A stretch of DNA of 64,000 nucleotides from Gigaspora rosea (Eukaryota; Glomeromycota; Glomeromycetes; Diversisporales; Gigasporaceae), in contig QKWP01000045.1 in assembly GCA_003550325.1 (NCBI GenBank), positions 168,828 to 232,827 on the forward strand, written 5' to 3'. The notes under the pieces were generated by a model. It ran no database searches and was not told the DNA's origin. It was given only the letters and a program-made list of their open reading frames with translations. Below are positions 22,296-33,991 of the stretch, piece by piece; position 1 is the first letter of the stretch, and each line of letters opens with the position of its first letter. Made by a program: the position numbers and the translations under genes.

Positions 22296-24276
22296 ACTAT
22301 ATAAATCAAAACTATATGTGGTATCATAGAAAATTCTAATGTAACAGATTTTCCAGTGATTGTTCCCTGATTAATTTGATTAAATAATCGATGCATTTTA
22401 TATATATAAAATTGGATCGCATTCTTTTAGATGCACAGGTTGCAATTTTTTTTATCTTTCAAAAATTTCAATACGAATAGATTCACATTCCTTATGACTA
22501 CGAAGTTACAAAATTTTTTTTACATTACATATGGTAGGTTTTTTTTTTTATCAAAGATATTTTATTTATATTTTTATTTGGGCGACCAGACAAAATTTTA
22601 AAATAACTGGTAAGTCCGATTGGTCAACCCACAAATTTCACTCTGTAATTCGGTTCATAGGTTAATCTTCCTGAAATTTCGCTTTGGTGTTTTGTACCGT
22701 TAAAGCTGTACATCTAATTAATTGAAGAAACATGGGCATTTGTAATTCAAATAAGCGTCTATTTCAATTAAAAAATGCTCGATTTAAAAAACAGCAAAAA
22801 AAAACTCAATAAAATAAATGAAGAGACATCCATTAGCGAAAAGACATCTACCAACAAAGGGGTATTCACCAACGAAGGAGCATACATCAACGTAAAGGCT
22901 CCCACCAATGAAGGGGCATCCATCAACGAAAAGGAATCTACTAATGAAGAGGTAACCAATAGCGAAAGGGTATCTAAAAAAATGAAATTGATTTCAACTA
23001 TAGAACAATTACAGATAAGGAATTATCATCAGCAAGCAATCTTATTTTATTAATGCGTTACCCAAAAGGTTCAAATATGGGAAAGATATTTTCACTGTAC
23101 TTACAACAAAAGGCATATGATTATCTTAATCAAAGTCTTTATAAACCTAATTTGGACTATAAATCATTACAAGACTCGAGTTCTAAATTAGAAAAAAGAA
23201 ATAATAAACTTTATCAAAAAAACCAAGACCTGATTAAGCGAACACAATCTCTTGGAACAAAAGCTCATCATGTTCAAGTTCAGAAATCAAAGCATATTGC
23301 TTAATTTGCTTATTAGTTCGATGTTCAAAAGTAATTACTGATGAAGAATTTTGAGAAAAGGTTAAAACTATTTTTAATCCTACTAAAAACTTCTCTTCAA
23401 ATACAATTTGGCTCGCTACAAGTATTTTACAAGTAGCCATCTATTATTACGCTCTACTGTTGAATGCATGCAATTAGTATATGAGTTTTTTGTAAGGGAC
23501 TACCCCAAAATTGGCTCTCAATACCACTTTGCGAACATGGCATTGTGATGTTTCAGAACTAGAATTTAATAAACAAATTAATTAAATAAAAATGTACCAG
23601 CATTTGAAGTAATGGTTGATGAATCAACCTGTGGGCAACCAAAGAATTTGATAATTTGCTACCAATATTGGAATGAAAAAAAATCAATTTCCTAGTGTAA
23701 TAGTTGCCTGATTGCAATATGTTATAAAATGCAATGCTAATACTGTATCTGATGCTGTGATTAATCATATTAAAGAATGTGATTTGGATATTAATAGGCG
23801 TACAATATGGACAACAGACAGTACTTCATATATGTCTGGTGAAAAAAAGGAGCTGTTGTCTTATTTAACAGAAAAACAAATGCAAATTCATTACAAATTG
23901 GATGTGCACTTTATATTCTTCAAATAGTAATAATTCACTTTGAACAAGAAGCATTTGAAAAACTTTCTAATACTACAGGGTTTTCAAGAAAACCACATTT
24001 ATATAATTTACTATATTTGGCTGGAAGTTATATGATTGTTATGATTGTAGCAACAAAAACAAGCCATTAAATTTAGCTTCACAAAAATTAGAAATCTATA
24101 TAATGAGTTGCTAGGGTTTCATTATAAACAATACCAGTTGCCACTTTGTACACGTTGGGGTTATGATTTACAAATAGCAAAGCAATATATTAATCAATAC
24201 AAAGATTATATCCAATTTGCTAACTGGTTTATTAGTAAAATAGAAAGTCAGAATGCTTCAAAGCAATATATTGATA

Positions 24277-25032
24277 CAGCCTGACCTCTTTATAGTCACA
24301 CTCTATATAGTCACACCTCTATATAAGCACCCAATATTGTGCAACAGACTTAAAACATAGTAAAAAAACCTTATTATAGTCACAAATCACCTATAATCAC
24401 TATCACAAAAAATTTTTGATTTTTTTATCAATTTTATTACCTAAAAACCCTCGTTATAATCACAAATTTTTACTAAATATAGATTATAACATCTGATTGG
24501 CCAATATTCATATTCATGTTTATTTAAAATATTCTATTAAAAATTCTTAAAGGTTTGACAACAAATAACTTTTGATGCAGTAGCCCAATTTGGATAAAAC
24601 AACTACCAAAATGTTTGTCTTGATGAGACGATTCTAATGAGCCTAAGATCGTTAAAATCCAATCACACGCTCCTGTGATCGTTAAGGATTTGTATCACTT
24701 TACATATTTAAGAATTGATTAAATTTAAACATTTAAATAAAAATCTTTAATGATCTTAGCATTTTGTAGCTAAATTTGGACATTTTTAGACTCTTTAGAA
24801 TTGTCTCATTGAGTTAAACACTTGTCATTTTATCCAAATTGGGCCACTGGATCAAAAGTTTTTCACTATCAAACATTTTAAATTTTTTAATAGTATTTCA
24901 AATATGCGCAAATATATTACTTATTGGCCTTTGGTCATGTGATCACAGCAAGGTATTTTATTTATAGTCACACCTCTATACAATCACCAAAATAGAGCAC
25001 GACCAACTTGTGATTATAGAGAGATCTGTCTG
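24277..25032. mobile_element. pogo/Tc1-type element inserted in the transposase gene
   Basis: TA flanks both ends (24275-24276 and 25033-25034). The ends are CAGCCTGACCTCTTTATAGT and, in reverse, CAGACAGATCTCTCTATAAT, followed by TCACA on both sides. CAG...CTCTNTATA with a TA duplication is characteristic of pogo-like elements. No transposase inside; 24568-24859 is a further insertion. Confidence 0.85.
24568..24859. mobile_element. inverted-repeat element nested in the pogo-type element
   Basis: ACTTTTGATGCAGTAGCCCA and the following ATTTGGATAAAA are inverted at 24832-24859 (ACTTTTGATCCAGTGGCCCA). The arms continue through GTCT(T/C)...GATGAGAC. A shorter relative lies at 33642-33753. Family unknown. 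Confidence 0.7.
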
Positions 25033-26135
25033 TAATTGGTGTTTGTTTCGAACTTGGCTTCTTGATTCGAAGTTAAATATCCAAATAAAATGTATGATAA
25101 ACTTCACTGAACACTTCTACAAACCATTAATACAGTTTATAATTGGGCAGAATAAAGTTCCATGTATTTACCAAAATAATTAGCTTATTACTTTGCCTTT
25201 AGGTCATAAAGCCTATAAAATGCCCGATAAGGTGTATAAATGGCTTAAATTTTTTTAAAAAGTAACTAAAAATTATAAAATGTTTTTTGCTAACAAATTA
25301 TTAGAAGCATTAAATGTTTTTAAATAGCGAAAAGTTTGGAACATTCCTTGAAAATTTAGAAAAAAGAATGATTAAAGCCTTTGATCACTTTGAAAAATAG
25401 TTATTACCTTGGCTTCATTTACTATTAGTTATTTGCCATCTTGGTAGTAATAATGCTAGATCATTTGCTTTTAGCTTTTATTATATTGTATTAAAAAGAC
25501 CATGAATTAAACTACCAAATGATTTGGAATTAGTATTTGCAGAAGACTTAGTAATGATTTGAAAAATAGAAAAACAGATAGATATCTTGGGTTTGCATGA
25601 ATTGCTTTTACAAAATGATAAATTTTTTTAAGAATTTAAAGAGTATTGCACAGATGATAAGTTATGAATATATGATTTTTCTAAATTATATCATTTTATC
25701 AAGATGTGAATATACTTTATTATTATCTATCAGCAACAAGTTAAAGAACTCTTTAACAAATTCAATCACAAAACATACCCGAACATGTCACTTTCAACAA
25801 AAGAGTCCAAGGTCTACAGGCAAAATTAATAAAAAAATTTATTAGAGAGGTTAAAAGAAATAAGAACAAGTTGAAAAAAGCCTTCTCTTCAAGAAACAGA
25901 CCCACTGCAGTTTGGTTCTGATATCACTTCAAATATTTTTGATAATTTATTATAATAAATTAAATATATATTGATATAATATATATATTTTATATTTTAA
26001 ATTTTTATTAATATAATAAATTTGTTATATCAATATATTGATATATTAATATATAATAAATTTAATATTGTTATACAAAAAATCTCTAATAATTGATTTT
26101 TATATGATACCATATATAGTTTTGATTTATATAGT

Positions 26136-26994
26136 AAATTAGCATGCCTCACATTGCTTATGCAATACGCTTAGAGTTTAAATTTTATTGCATTTAGTGA
26201 CTAAATATAAGTAAATAGCACAATTATTGGGTCAGATCAGTGGATATAAAATGAAAGTAAATAAAAAATGCAGATTTAGTGTATTATGCAAAATAAAGTG
26301 TGTTTCGTGCCAAATATTGTAGATCTCTTTTTTGACTAGTTGTTTTATAACAATGTGTTTGGATTTAATTTTTTATATGTAAAGAAAATTGTATCTGTAG
26401 GCATTTTATTCTGTAAAATAAAGTAATATAAATAATTATCATTAACATTATTGTTCTTAATAATATAAGAGAAAAAAGCTTTTTAATTTCAGATTTCCTG
26501 AAGTATAATGTTGTACACATTTATAAAGAAGTATGAATTATTTTTTTTATTGTGTATATAGGTTAAAATTGAAGGATATATGTATAAAAATTCATAAGGT
26601 TTATAATGAAAAGCCTGTTAACGAAGTGACAGAGCGATCATTATTGTGAAGCACGTCTGAAATCTGTGACAGGTTATGTCGATTACCAAATCAAAAGAAC
26701 ATAAAGATTAGAATTAAGTGCAGGCTTTAATATTTGATATTTAATTTTTATTTAGAAGTCAAACTGTGGTTATCATAGTAAATTCTTGAGTTATTTATGA
26801 TTTTTCTGTTTTCTCGAATTTTTTATATTACACATGGTCTTGTGATTTTATTGGATACAACCAATAATGATTGACATAACCTGTCATAGAGCCAAGAATA
26901 TTTAGGGTGCTATCGCTCGCCTTGTAGTGAAGGCTGTCTCTATCGTCCTACTCCACCCACCCTTTGCTCGATGACTCATAAATTAAGGATGCAG
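26136..26994. other. AT-rich stretch with one inverted-repeat element
   Basis: No gene. It includes the hairpin motif at 26140-26177 shared with 2081-2118 and the element at 26665-26888. Confidence 0.5.
26665..26888. mobile_element. 224-bp MITE with about 22-bp inverted ends
   Basis: TGTGACAGGTTATGTCGATT is inverted at 26865-26888 (TATGACAGGTTATGTCAATC). No clear target duplication. Confidence 0.6.
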
Positions 26995-28670
26995 AGATTA
27001 TATGTTTGATGATTAGGCACCACGACTATAATAGAGTGCAAGGTCTTTATGTTAATAATTAGGCTCCATGGCATGAGAAGTAAAGGCCTAATGTTTGACA
27101 ATAAGACTCTATGGCTTCATGTTGGCGATTGGGTATCGCAGCCACAATAGTAGAGCAAGTTTCGTGCTTGATATTAGATGTTGTGGCTACGATAGCAGTG
27201 CAAGAACACCATGTTGGTGTTGAGTGTTGTGCATGTGATAGCAGCGCAAGAACCTCATTTAATGATTAAGCTCTGCAGCTGCAGGATCTCACATTGGTGA
27301 TTAGGCTCCACGGTTACTATATTAGTACAAGACTCATGTTGATAATTAGGTTCTGTGACTTTGATAACAGCACAGTGACTTCAGGTTAGGTGATAGGCTT
27401 TGTGGCTGCAGTGTGGATCCCATGTTGGATATTAAACTCTGTGGTTACAATAATAGTGCAAGACTTATATTTAACAATTAAGTTTCATGACTGTAATGGC
27501 AGTGGAAGGACCTCATATTTGGTCATAGGCAGAAACTTCGTAATGTTGATTAGGCATCACTGCGATAGTAACAGTGCAAGGGCCTTGTGTTTGGAGATTA
27601 GCAAGAACATCATGTTGTGATTAGGCTTTATGCTACAATAGTAGTACAAGGAACTAATATTTGATGATTAGACTTTGTAGTTACGAAAGCAGTGCAGAGG
27701 CCTTTCATTTGATTGTTAGGCAAGACATCATAATGTTGATTAGGCTGCGGTTGCAAAAGCCTTGTGTTGATGATTAGGAGTTCGCCAGGGTGACCACCAA
27801 ATGTACGGGCATATGATAAAATGCCACAGCCACTGCATAATTTCTTAGAAAATTGTTGAAATGTATAGCTCCTGCATGCAGCTTTATGCAGTGAAATTTT
27901 CTTAAAATATGTAAAAAGCAATGTACTGGTTATTAAGATATAGCTGTGGCGATAATTCAGATAACGTGACTGTACTTTTGGTGGTCGCCCTGGCGAACTC
28001 AATGATTAGTAATGAGACTTCATACCGTGATTGGACACCACAGCTACAATAGTAGTGAAGATCTCATATTTAATAATTAGACTCTGTGGCTGTGATAACA
28101 GTGCAAGGACCTCATATTGTGTTTAGGCGCTGCGGCTGCAACATCACAATATTTGTGTTTCAATAGTGGTGCAAGGATTTCATGCTAATGATTAGGCAAG
28201 GGCCTCAAGATGATGATTTGACTCAACTGCTGAAATAGGAGTGCAAGATTCTCATTTGGTACTTAGGCTCCGCAGCTGCAATAGCAGTGCAAGGACCTCA
28301 TTTTGAGGATCAGCTTTGTGACTGCGAATAACAGTGCAAGAAACTTATGTTGTAATTATGCTTCGCGACTATAGTAGTAGTGCAAGGACTCATGATTGAT
28401 GATTAGGTTCCATGGCTACAGTAGTAGTGCAGGGACCTCATGTTGGTGACCAGGCTTTGCGACTGCGGCAGCAGTAGCGCAAGGAACTTATGTTGTGATT
28501 AGACTCCGCAGCTGCAATAGCAGCGCAAGGACCTTGTATAAGTAGGCTCTGTGGCTACAGTAGTAGTGCAAGACCTCATTTTGATGATCAGGCTCCATGG
28601 CTGCATTAGCAGTTCAAGGACCTTATGTTGTAATTGGGCTCTACGGCTGCAAAAGCAGTGCAAGGATCTA
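26995..28670. repeat. minisatellite array (about 50-bp unit), locus copy 1
   Basis: About 30 diverged units contain GGCTCTGTGGCTGCAATAGC, then AGTGCAAGGACCTCATGTTG and a TGATTA link. The array is broken by a MULE-type MITE at 27778-28000. The same unit makes up 39715-40515, and the sequence after both arrays is also shared. No frame stays open across units, so it is probably non-coding. Confidence 0.88.
27778..28000. mobile_element. MULE-type MITE, 9-bp TSD
   Basis: GAGTTCGCCAGGGTGACCAC and the next AAA are exactly inverted at 27977-28000. The flanking nonamers GATGATTAG (27769-27777) and AATGATTAG (28001-28009) agree at 8 of 9 bases. A 9-bp duplication is typical of Mutator-like elements. 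The minus-strand 124-codon frame here is a shadow. Confidence 0.78.
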
Positions 28671-29110
28671 TCGCTAAGCAACGATGCCCATGTCACTATT
28701 TAAAATTAATAACCGATTCTCTTTACAGCTATGTGAATAGATTAGGCCACGCAAAGTTGATTTTTCATTTTGCATTACCTGCCGTCCCATTTTTTCAATT
28801 TTTTCAANNNNNNNNNNNNNNNNNNNNNNNNNNNNNNNNNNNNNNNNNNNNNNNNNNNNNNNNNNNNNNNNNNNNNNNNNNNNNNNNNNNNNNNNNNNNN
28901 NNNNNNNNNNNNNNNNNNNNNNNNNNNNNNNNNNNNNNNNNNNNNNNNNNNNNNNNNNNNNNNNNNNNNNNNNNNNNNNNNNNNNNNNNNNNNNNNNNNN
29001 NNNNNNNNNNNNNNNNNNNNNNNNNNNNNNNNNNNNNNNNNNNNNNNNNNNNNNNNNNNNNNNNNNNNNNNNNNNNNNNNNNNNNNNNNNNNNNNNNNNN
29101 NNNNNNNNNN

Positions 29111-29149
<39 letters not shown>

Positions 29150-29370
29150 GCCCGTCTATCCTGAATTTTGAAATCCATGTAATGCAAAATGAAAAATCAA
29201 CTTTGCATAGCCTTATAAGGCGGATAGTCAGCTTCGAATAAGAGTACTTTCTTAGAGTCTAGATATTTCAATATGTCTGATATAGTGCTTGTAATTAATA
29301 GCGAACGGAATCTCCATATGTTTTCCTTCATCCAAATAAAGTCATCTGTTTGAACAATAATAATTATCAA
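28671..29370. other. duplicated flank of the minisatellite locus, with assembly gap and poly(A)
   Basis: 28671-28735 and 29215-29370 resemble 40515-40580 and 40628-40775. The matching piece is interrupted by an insertion holding the N gap (28808-29110) and a 37-base A-run (29111-29147). AATTTTGAAATCCATGTAAT follows the A-run. TGCAAAATGAAAAATCAACTT at 29181 is the reverse of 28755-28775, so the insertion has inverted ends. Protein frames across the N run are meaningless. Confidence 0.7.
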
Positions 29371-30502
29371 TCTTTTTGTATTATATATATTATCAATTTA
29401 CCAACCTCACAGTCGATTTATTAACCAGTTTATTTTACTAACAATTATTTTACTAATAACTTATTTTATTAATAGGTTTTTTTTAAAATTATACTTCTGA
29501 CCTAATGGCAATAATCGGAATTACTTTGTTGGAAACTATTAGTAAGTTAAACTATTGATGAATCCAACTATAAGTAAACTGATTATTGGTAAAATAACAG
29601 AACCCAAATGCATTTTATTGAAAAAAGAAATATCAGAATTATAAAATCTGAGTAATTGCATTTAAGAAAGCTAAACTACCAAAAAGTAAGCAACAATAGT
29701 AAAAACTGTATTCACAAATATTAAACTACCCGCTAATGACCACGTTAGGATTTTGGAATGGATACAATCACTACTTCTAACATAGGTGCTTACCAACCCT
29801 AGTATTTAATTTTGACCTACACAAATTTAATTTGACACATAACATGCACGATTATGCACAATGCTTTTTAATCAACGATCAAAATTTTACATTTGATATA
29901 TTACATATATGTCAATGAAATAACAATTATTTTCTTAAAGTTAGTCTTGAGATTTAGAGCTAGATAAAATAAAGAACCGTGAAATAATATCAGTAATAAT
30001 TTTAACAAACTATTTACACATATATGATACTTAGAGTTTTAACAATGAAGTGTTAAAGAAAAAAAAATCTTAGCAATATAACAATAAAATTTGTTTAAAT
30101 ATTTAGATAGGTTTATTTTACACAGCTGATTTTATTTATTAATTATAAGTTCAAAAGCTTGAAATATAATTTTTTTTTAATATCATTCGAATACAAACAA
30201 AAAGCTATCACTTTACTTATTGTTTTTGTACATTTTTTTATATAAGCCACATGCTATATGCAAAATATTTTGATTTATTAACATGGCTAATTCTTTTCAA
30301 AGTTTTAGAGGATTTGATATTTGACCAGGGGTTTTGCCAAAGTTTTGCCATTTTATCAAAGTTTCGCTGTTTTGCCAGAGTTTCACCAGTGTTGTCTTTC
30401 GTCAGGTTTAGTTTCATCTTTCGCCATTTGCTAAAAATAGGTTCACCTAAAAACAGTAGATTATGCGGTTATAATGTCAATCCGCGGAAGCATAACATGA
30501 TT
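29371..30502. other. AT-rich stretch, nothing recognised
   Basis: No gene. Iterated TTTATTTTACTAAC phrases occur near 29428-29475, and GTTTTGCCAAAGTTTTGCCA phrases near 30331-30390. Confidence 0.45.
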
Positions 30503-30510
30503 ATTTAGTA

Positions 30511-30840
30511 TAGTGATTTGAACCGAGAAAATATTCCTTAATCGGTTAACCGAACTGAAATATTTGCTGTCAACCGATTCAACCGAATAAGATTACTTCA
30601 TGTTTACTTTCGGGAATTCTCGGACCTTTACTCAAATTTTTGTCTCGTCTACTATTTTCATTCATTTCATTTCAGAACTTGTCGGGACCTTTGCTCTTTT
30701 ATGATGTCATTTACATTATGTCAACCGATTCTCAATCGGTTGTACGGGTCAACCGATTAAGCATTTACTCAACCGGTTACCCAAAATTTATTCAGTTCGG
30801 GTCAGTTACCCGATTATAGCCCAACCGGTTCAAATCACTA
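30511..30840. mobile_element. hAT-type MITE with AACCGGTT-rich ends, copy 1
   Basis: An exact 8-bp duplication, ATTTAGTA, is at 30503-30510 and 30841-30848. The ends are TAGTGATTTGAACCG and, in reverse, TAGTGATTTGAACCGG. Subterminal runs are AACCGATTCAACCG, CGGTTAACCG and CAACCGGTTACCC. The element is 330 bp and non-coding. A second copy at 42303-42633 has its own duplication, which fixes the boundaries. Confidence 0.93.
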
Positions 30841-31282
30841 ATTTAGTAGCAGTATTGAATTTATAATTCGGCCGACAAGTCTCATAAGATGTAATCAAAT
30901 TTTTCACAGCTCAATCATAGTGGCATTAATTTTGTAATATCACAAGAAAATTTGAGTTCGACTGGGTTGTACAATGATTTGGCATAGCCACATTGTTGCA
31001 GATGTTTGTGTTTTAATTATATAGATATCAATCCCAATAAATTTATGTACCTACAGATCTAACACTATACAATTTTGGGGCCTGCTTGTAAATATCATAT
31101 GCAATATATTCTCCTGTTTCTAGTTTGTGCAACTCTATATAGCTACCTATTGGTAAGGCTTATATTTTTAAAATGAGATACTATCTCTGGCATATATATT
31201 ATATTGTTTTACCAATATAAATGATGCACTTAATCAACTTGTAGTATAATATTCTAGAGCTATTAAGTATGATAGAACTCTG

Positions 31283-31896
31283 AATAACCTACATGAGGTT
31301 ATATTTGAGCATCATAATAAAAATTTTTTTGGTTAGTACTTTTGTTTGGTATATATAAGCTATATTTCAAACATTAGATCAAACTTTTATCAGGCTTTAC
31401 CTTTTTTTGAAATATAACATTTCTAAAAAAAAGAAAAGCAGACTTAAGTTTTTTTTTTAAAAAAAAACAGACTTACATTCTCTAAAAAAAAAAACAGGAT
31501 TTACATTCTCTAAAAAAAATATGGTTTCTAAAAAAAAAACTGGGCTTATGCTCTCTAAAAATATATACTACAAAATAAAAAAAAAATATTTAAAAAAAAA
31601 CAAAAAAAAAGCCATTTTGATTAATTTTTATCCAATTTTTGCAATTTTTGCATTTTTGCATTTTTGCATTTATTACCTGCTGAGTCACTATTATAGCCTA
31701 AATTTTTTATTAGCACATTTTAAATATAAGATTTATAATAATATCCCATTAGCATTTTTTTAAATATACCTTTTTTGCTATTTAGCTGTTTTCAAATATA
31801 ACATTTTTTCTTCAATATCTACTTTTCAAATATAACCTTTTTTAAAAAACGGGCCTCCATTAGCTATTTTTAAAATATGACCTCACATAGATTATT
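31283..31896. mobile_element. inverted-repeat element A (pair with 33992-34979)
   Basis: The left end AATAACCTACATGAGGTTAT is inverted at the right end (AATAATCTATGTGAGGTCAT). The interior has short blocks such as ACTTACATTCTCTAAAAAAA in several copies. Element B at 33992-34979 has the same ends and the same blocks in opposite orientation. No target duplication settled. Confidence 0.6.
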
Positions 31897-33135
31897 TGGG
31901 TCCTAGTATAATAATTTCAGAATCCTATAAATTTGCAGTATATGAAAAAAAGAAATATCAAAATAACTTGCCAAAAATCAATAAATCTACTAATCACAGT
32001 ATAAATGATGAAATTATAAAGTTTATTGAAGCTGATATAGAAGAAGATCTTTTTATTCAATAGTATCATATTTTGCAACATTCCACTTTACATGAAAATA
32101 AATTTTATAAAAAATGCCTATTTAGGGATCACACTTGGAGCAGAATTAAGTTATTTAGCTTTTTGGAATTTGTAAATAATAATATATATAATATGAATTC
32201 TATAGGAGATCAAACATGAAGTTAAAGATATTAACTATGTGAAGTTTTATAGTATTATGATTGAAACATGAAAGCTTTTTTATATTTTAGATTGTCTTAA
32301 ATTTGATACATATGTCATTTATAAATATGAATATATTTGTGCTTATTTTGACAATCACTTTACAGACAACTTAGTTCACAAATGATCAATTTACAAAATT
32401 TATTTTACAAATGAAATACTGTACTAAGATAAATTATTTTCATAAGGTTTATTTTACTGATACTGTAGCTCATTTTACAAACAAAGTAATCTAGTCATTG
32501 TCATTCATTAAAGTTAGATTAAGAATTAAAATTAATGCAATTTATAAAAAAAAACTTTTTAGTAAAATATTTTGGCAACCAATAATTTTGTATTTCTACT
32601 CTATAAAAACTCAATACATGGAAATGCATATATAAAATACGAAATTGTATGGGAGTAAGCATGGGTTTCATAATTATTACACAGAAACTGCATAAAAACT
32701 GATTATCCAAAAAATTTAATATACGTTATTATATAAAAAATTGAAATATGTGCACTATTATGCATAGTATTATAACTATATATTGACATGTATTAAACTT
32801 AATGATCATATAATTTTCATATATAAACATGCACAATCGTTAAAATCCTTAACAATCATAATTTTTGTGCAATGATATGCACAATCATTAAGATTCTTAA
32901 TGATCATAATTTTGTGCACAGACATGCACAATCATTAAAATTCTTAACAAACATAATCATAAATTTTGTGCTTTAATATGCATAATTATTAAAATTCTTA
33001 ATGATTAAAATTTCTGTGCACTAACGTCACAATCATTACAATTGATCATCTTTGTACATGATGTTATGATTATCACAATCATTAAAATTTCTTAATAATC
33101 ATTATTATAGCTGATTTGAAAATTAGTAGGACACT
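31897..33135. other. AT-rich stretch between elements A and B, with a palindromic minisatellite
   Basis: Coding-like scraps near 31930-32190 are not recognisable. The section 32740-33100 is a minisatellite. Confidence 0.4.
32740..33100. repeat. degenerate palindromic minisatellite (TGCACAATCATTAA)
   Basis: About six units of roughly 60 bp carry ATGCACAATCATTAAAATTC, then TTAATGATCATAATTTTGTG. Each unit is partly self-complementary. It is related in layout to 19128-19312. Confidence 0.7.
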
Positions 33136-33326
33136 AGGACCCTGAAGAACTTTGATACAACTCAGATGATTTTAAAAAATGAAATTTTGCATAGAAATTC
33201 ATCAAACATTGTATTTTTATATAGACAATTTTCAAATTTTGTTTTATTTTATACATCCATTTGGCTAAAATACTGCTAAATTATACAAACTCAGATCTAA
33301 GTTGTATCAGAGTTCTTTGGGGTCCT
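33136..33326. mobile_element. 8-bp-TSD MITE (AGGACCC family), copy 1
   Basis: AGGACACT is exactly duplicated at 33128-33135 and 33327-33334. The ends are AGGACCCTGAAGAACTTTGA and, in reverse, AGGACCCCAAAGAACTCTGA, continuing TACAACT(C/T)AGAT. The second copy, at 60343-60534, is highly similar along its whole length. Confidence 0.9.
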
Positions 33327-33641
33327 AGGACACTGATAGAGTTTGTAATAATTATTGTTATGGGAAATTCGTGTAAATTTTAATTGTTATTATAATTTAC
33401 CTTGTAATAGTTAGCATGTGTTCAAATAGTTGTATAATTTTTTCCTTTTTGGTAGAAGGCTTAGTACATACAATTGTTCCAAACCTCTGATTTTGGTTTC
33501 AAACCTCTACAGTAGTCCGAGACTGCCAGGTTGGTCCAGAACTACTAATATTAGTCTGAAACTCAATAGTTATTCACAAAAAACTATTGATTTTATAATA
33601 ATTTTATAAGAAAACATAATAACCAATAGTATTTGGCCAAT

Positions 33642-33753
33642 AAAATTTGATCCAGTGATCCAAATGAAATGAAATTGGTACCATTAGACTCCTCTCATCG
33701 AGTCAGATCGAATGGTACCAAAATTATTAAATTTGGATTACTGGTTCAATTTT
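33642..33753. mobile_element. 112-bp palindromic MITE related to 24568-24859
   Basis: AAAATTTGATCCAGTGATCC is inverted at the right end (AAAATTGAACCAGTAATCC). Inner arms TTGGTACCATT and AATGGTACCAA are perfect. The GATCCAGT...CC core is shared with the ends of 24568-24859. Confidence 0.65.
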
Positions 33754-33991
33754 AGCTGATTTTTTCTAAAAAAAATTATATTATATTTTTTTGACCCCTT
33801 CTCTACTTATTGAGAAAAACATTATCATTCGTCCAACTCTCTCTCTTGTATAATGTTATTTATGGATGCCTCCAATTGTTATCTTTTATTCTGAATCCCA
33901 TAATGAACATCTATTCTGCACAGTCTATGCTTACAACTCTGAGCTAATTTTGACCTCCTATTAGCCAAGTCTCTCTCATGGTAGGACCCCT

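Larger units (their letters stand above)
22775..25910 (+). pseudogene. broken hAT-like (RNase H-fold) transposase with hexapeptide-repeat N terminus
   Basis: The N-terminal frame (22775-23053, MLDLKNSKKKLNKINEETS...) has seven hexapeptide repeats of the type x-[T/I]-N-E-G-A, encoded by 18-bp units. Coding sequence resumes in changing frames. Recognisable stretches are V-P-A-F-E-V-M-V-D-E-S-T-C-G followed by I-C-Y-Q-Y-W-N-E-K (about 23595-23680), I-W-T-T-D-S-T-S-Y-M-S-G-E-K-K (about 23805-23855), N-L-L-Y-L-A-W-K-L-Y-D (about 24006), Q-Y-Q-L-P-L-C-T-R-W-G-Y (about 24130), and C-terminal scraps to about 25910. The D-E-S-T and T-T-D-x-T-x-Y-M-S-G motifs match my recollection of transposase-like genes common in Rhizophagus. 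Several stops and frame changes plus the pogo insertion at 24277 leave it non-functional. Assignment to hAT is probable, not certain. Confidence 0.6.
22296..26135. mobile_element. 3.8-kb DNA transposon with about 33-bp terminal inverted repeats
   Basis: ACTATATAAATCAAAACTAT at 22296 and the following GTGGTATCATA are inverted at 26103-26135 with two differences. The interval contains the broken transposase gene described separately and a pogo-type insertion. No target duplication is evident, so the superfamily rests on the transposase resemblance. Confidence 0.7.

Noticed and set aside
27628-28002. 124-codon minus-strand frame
   Set aside because: Runs through a MITE and minisatellite units; the apparent symmetry comes from the inverted repeats.
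28634-29187. Long frames across the N gap
   Set aside because: Consist mostly of undetermined residues plus poly-Lys or poly-Phe from the A-run.
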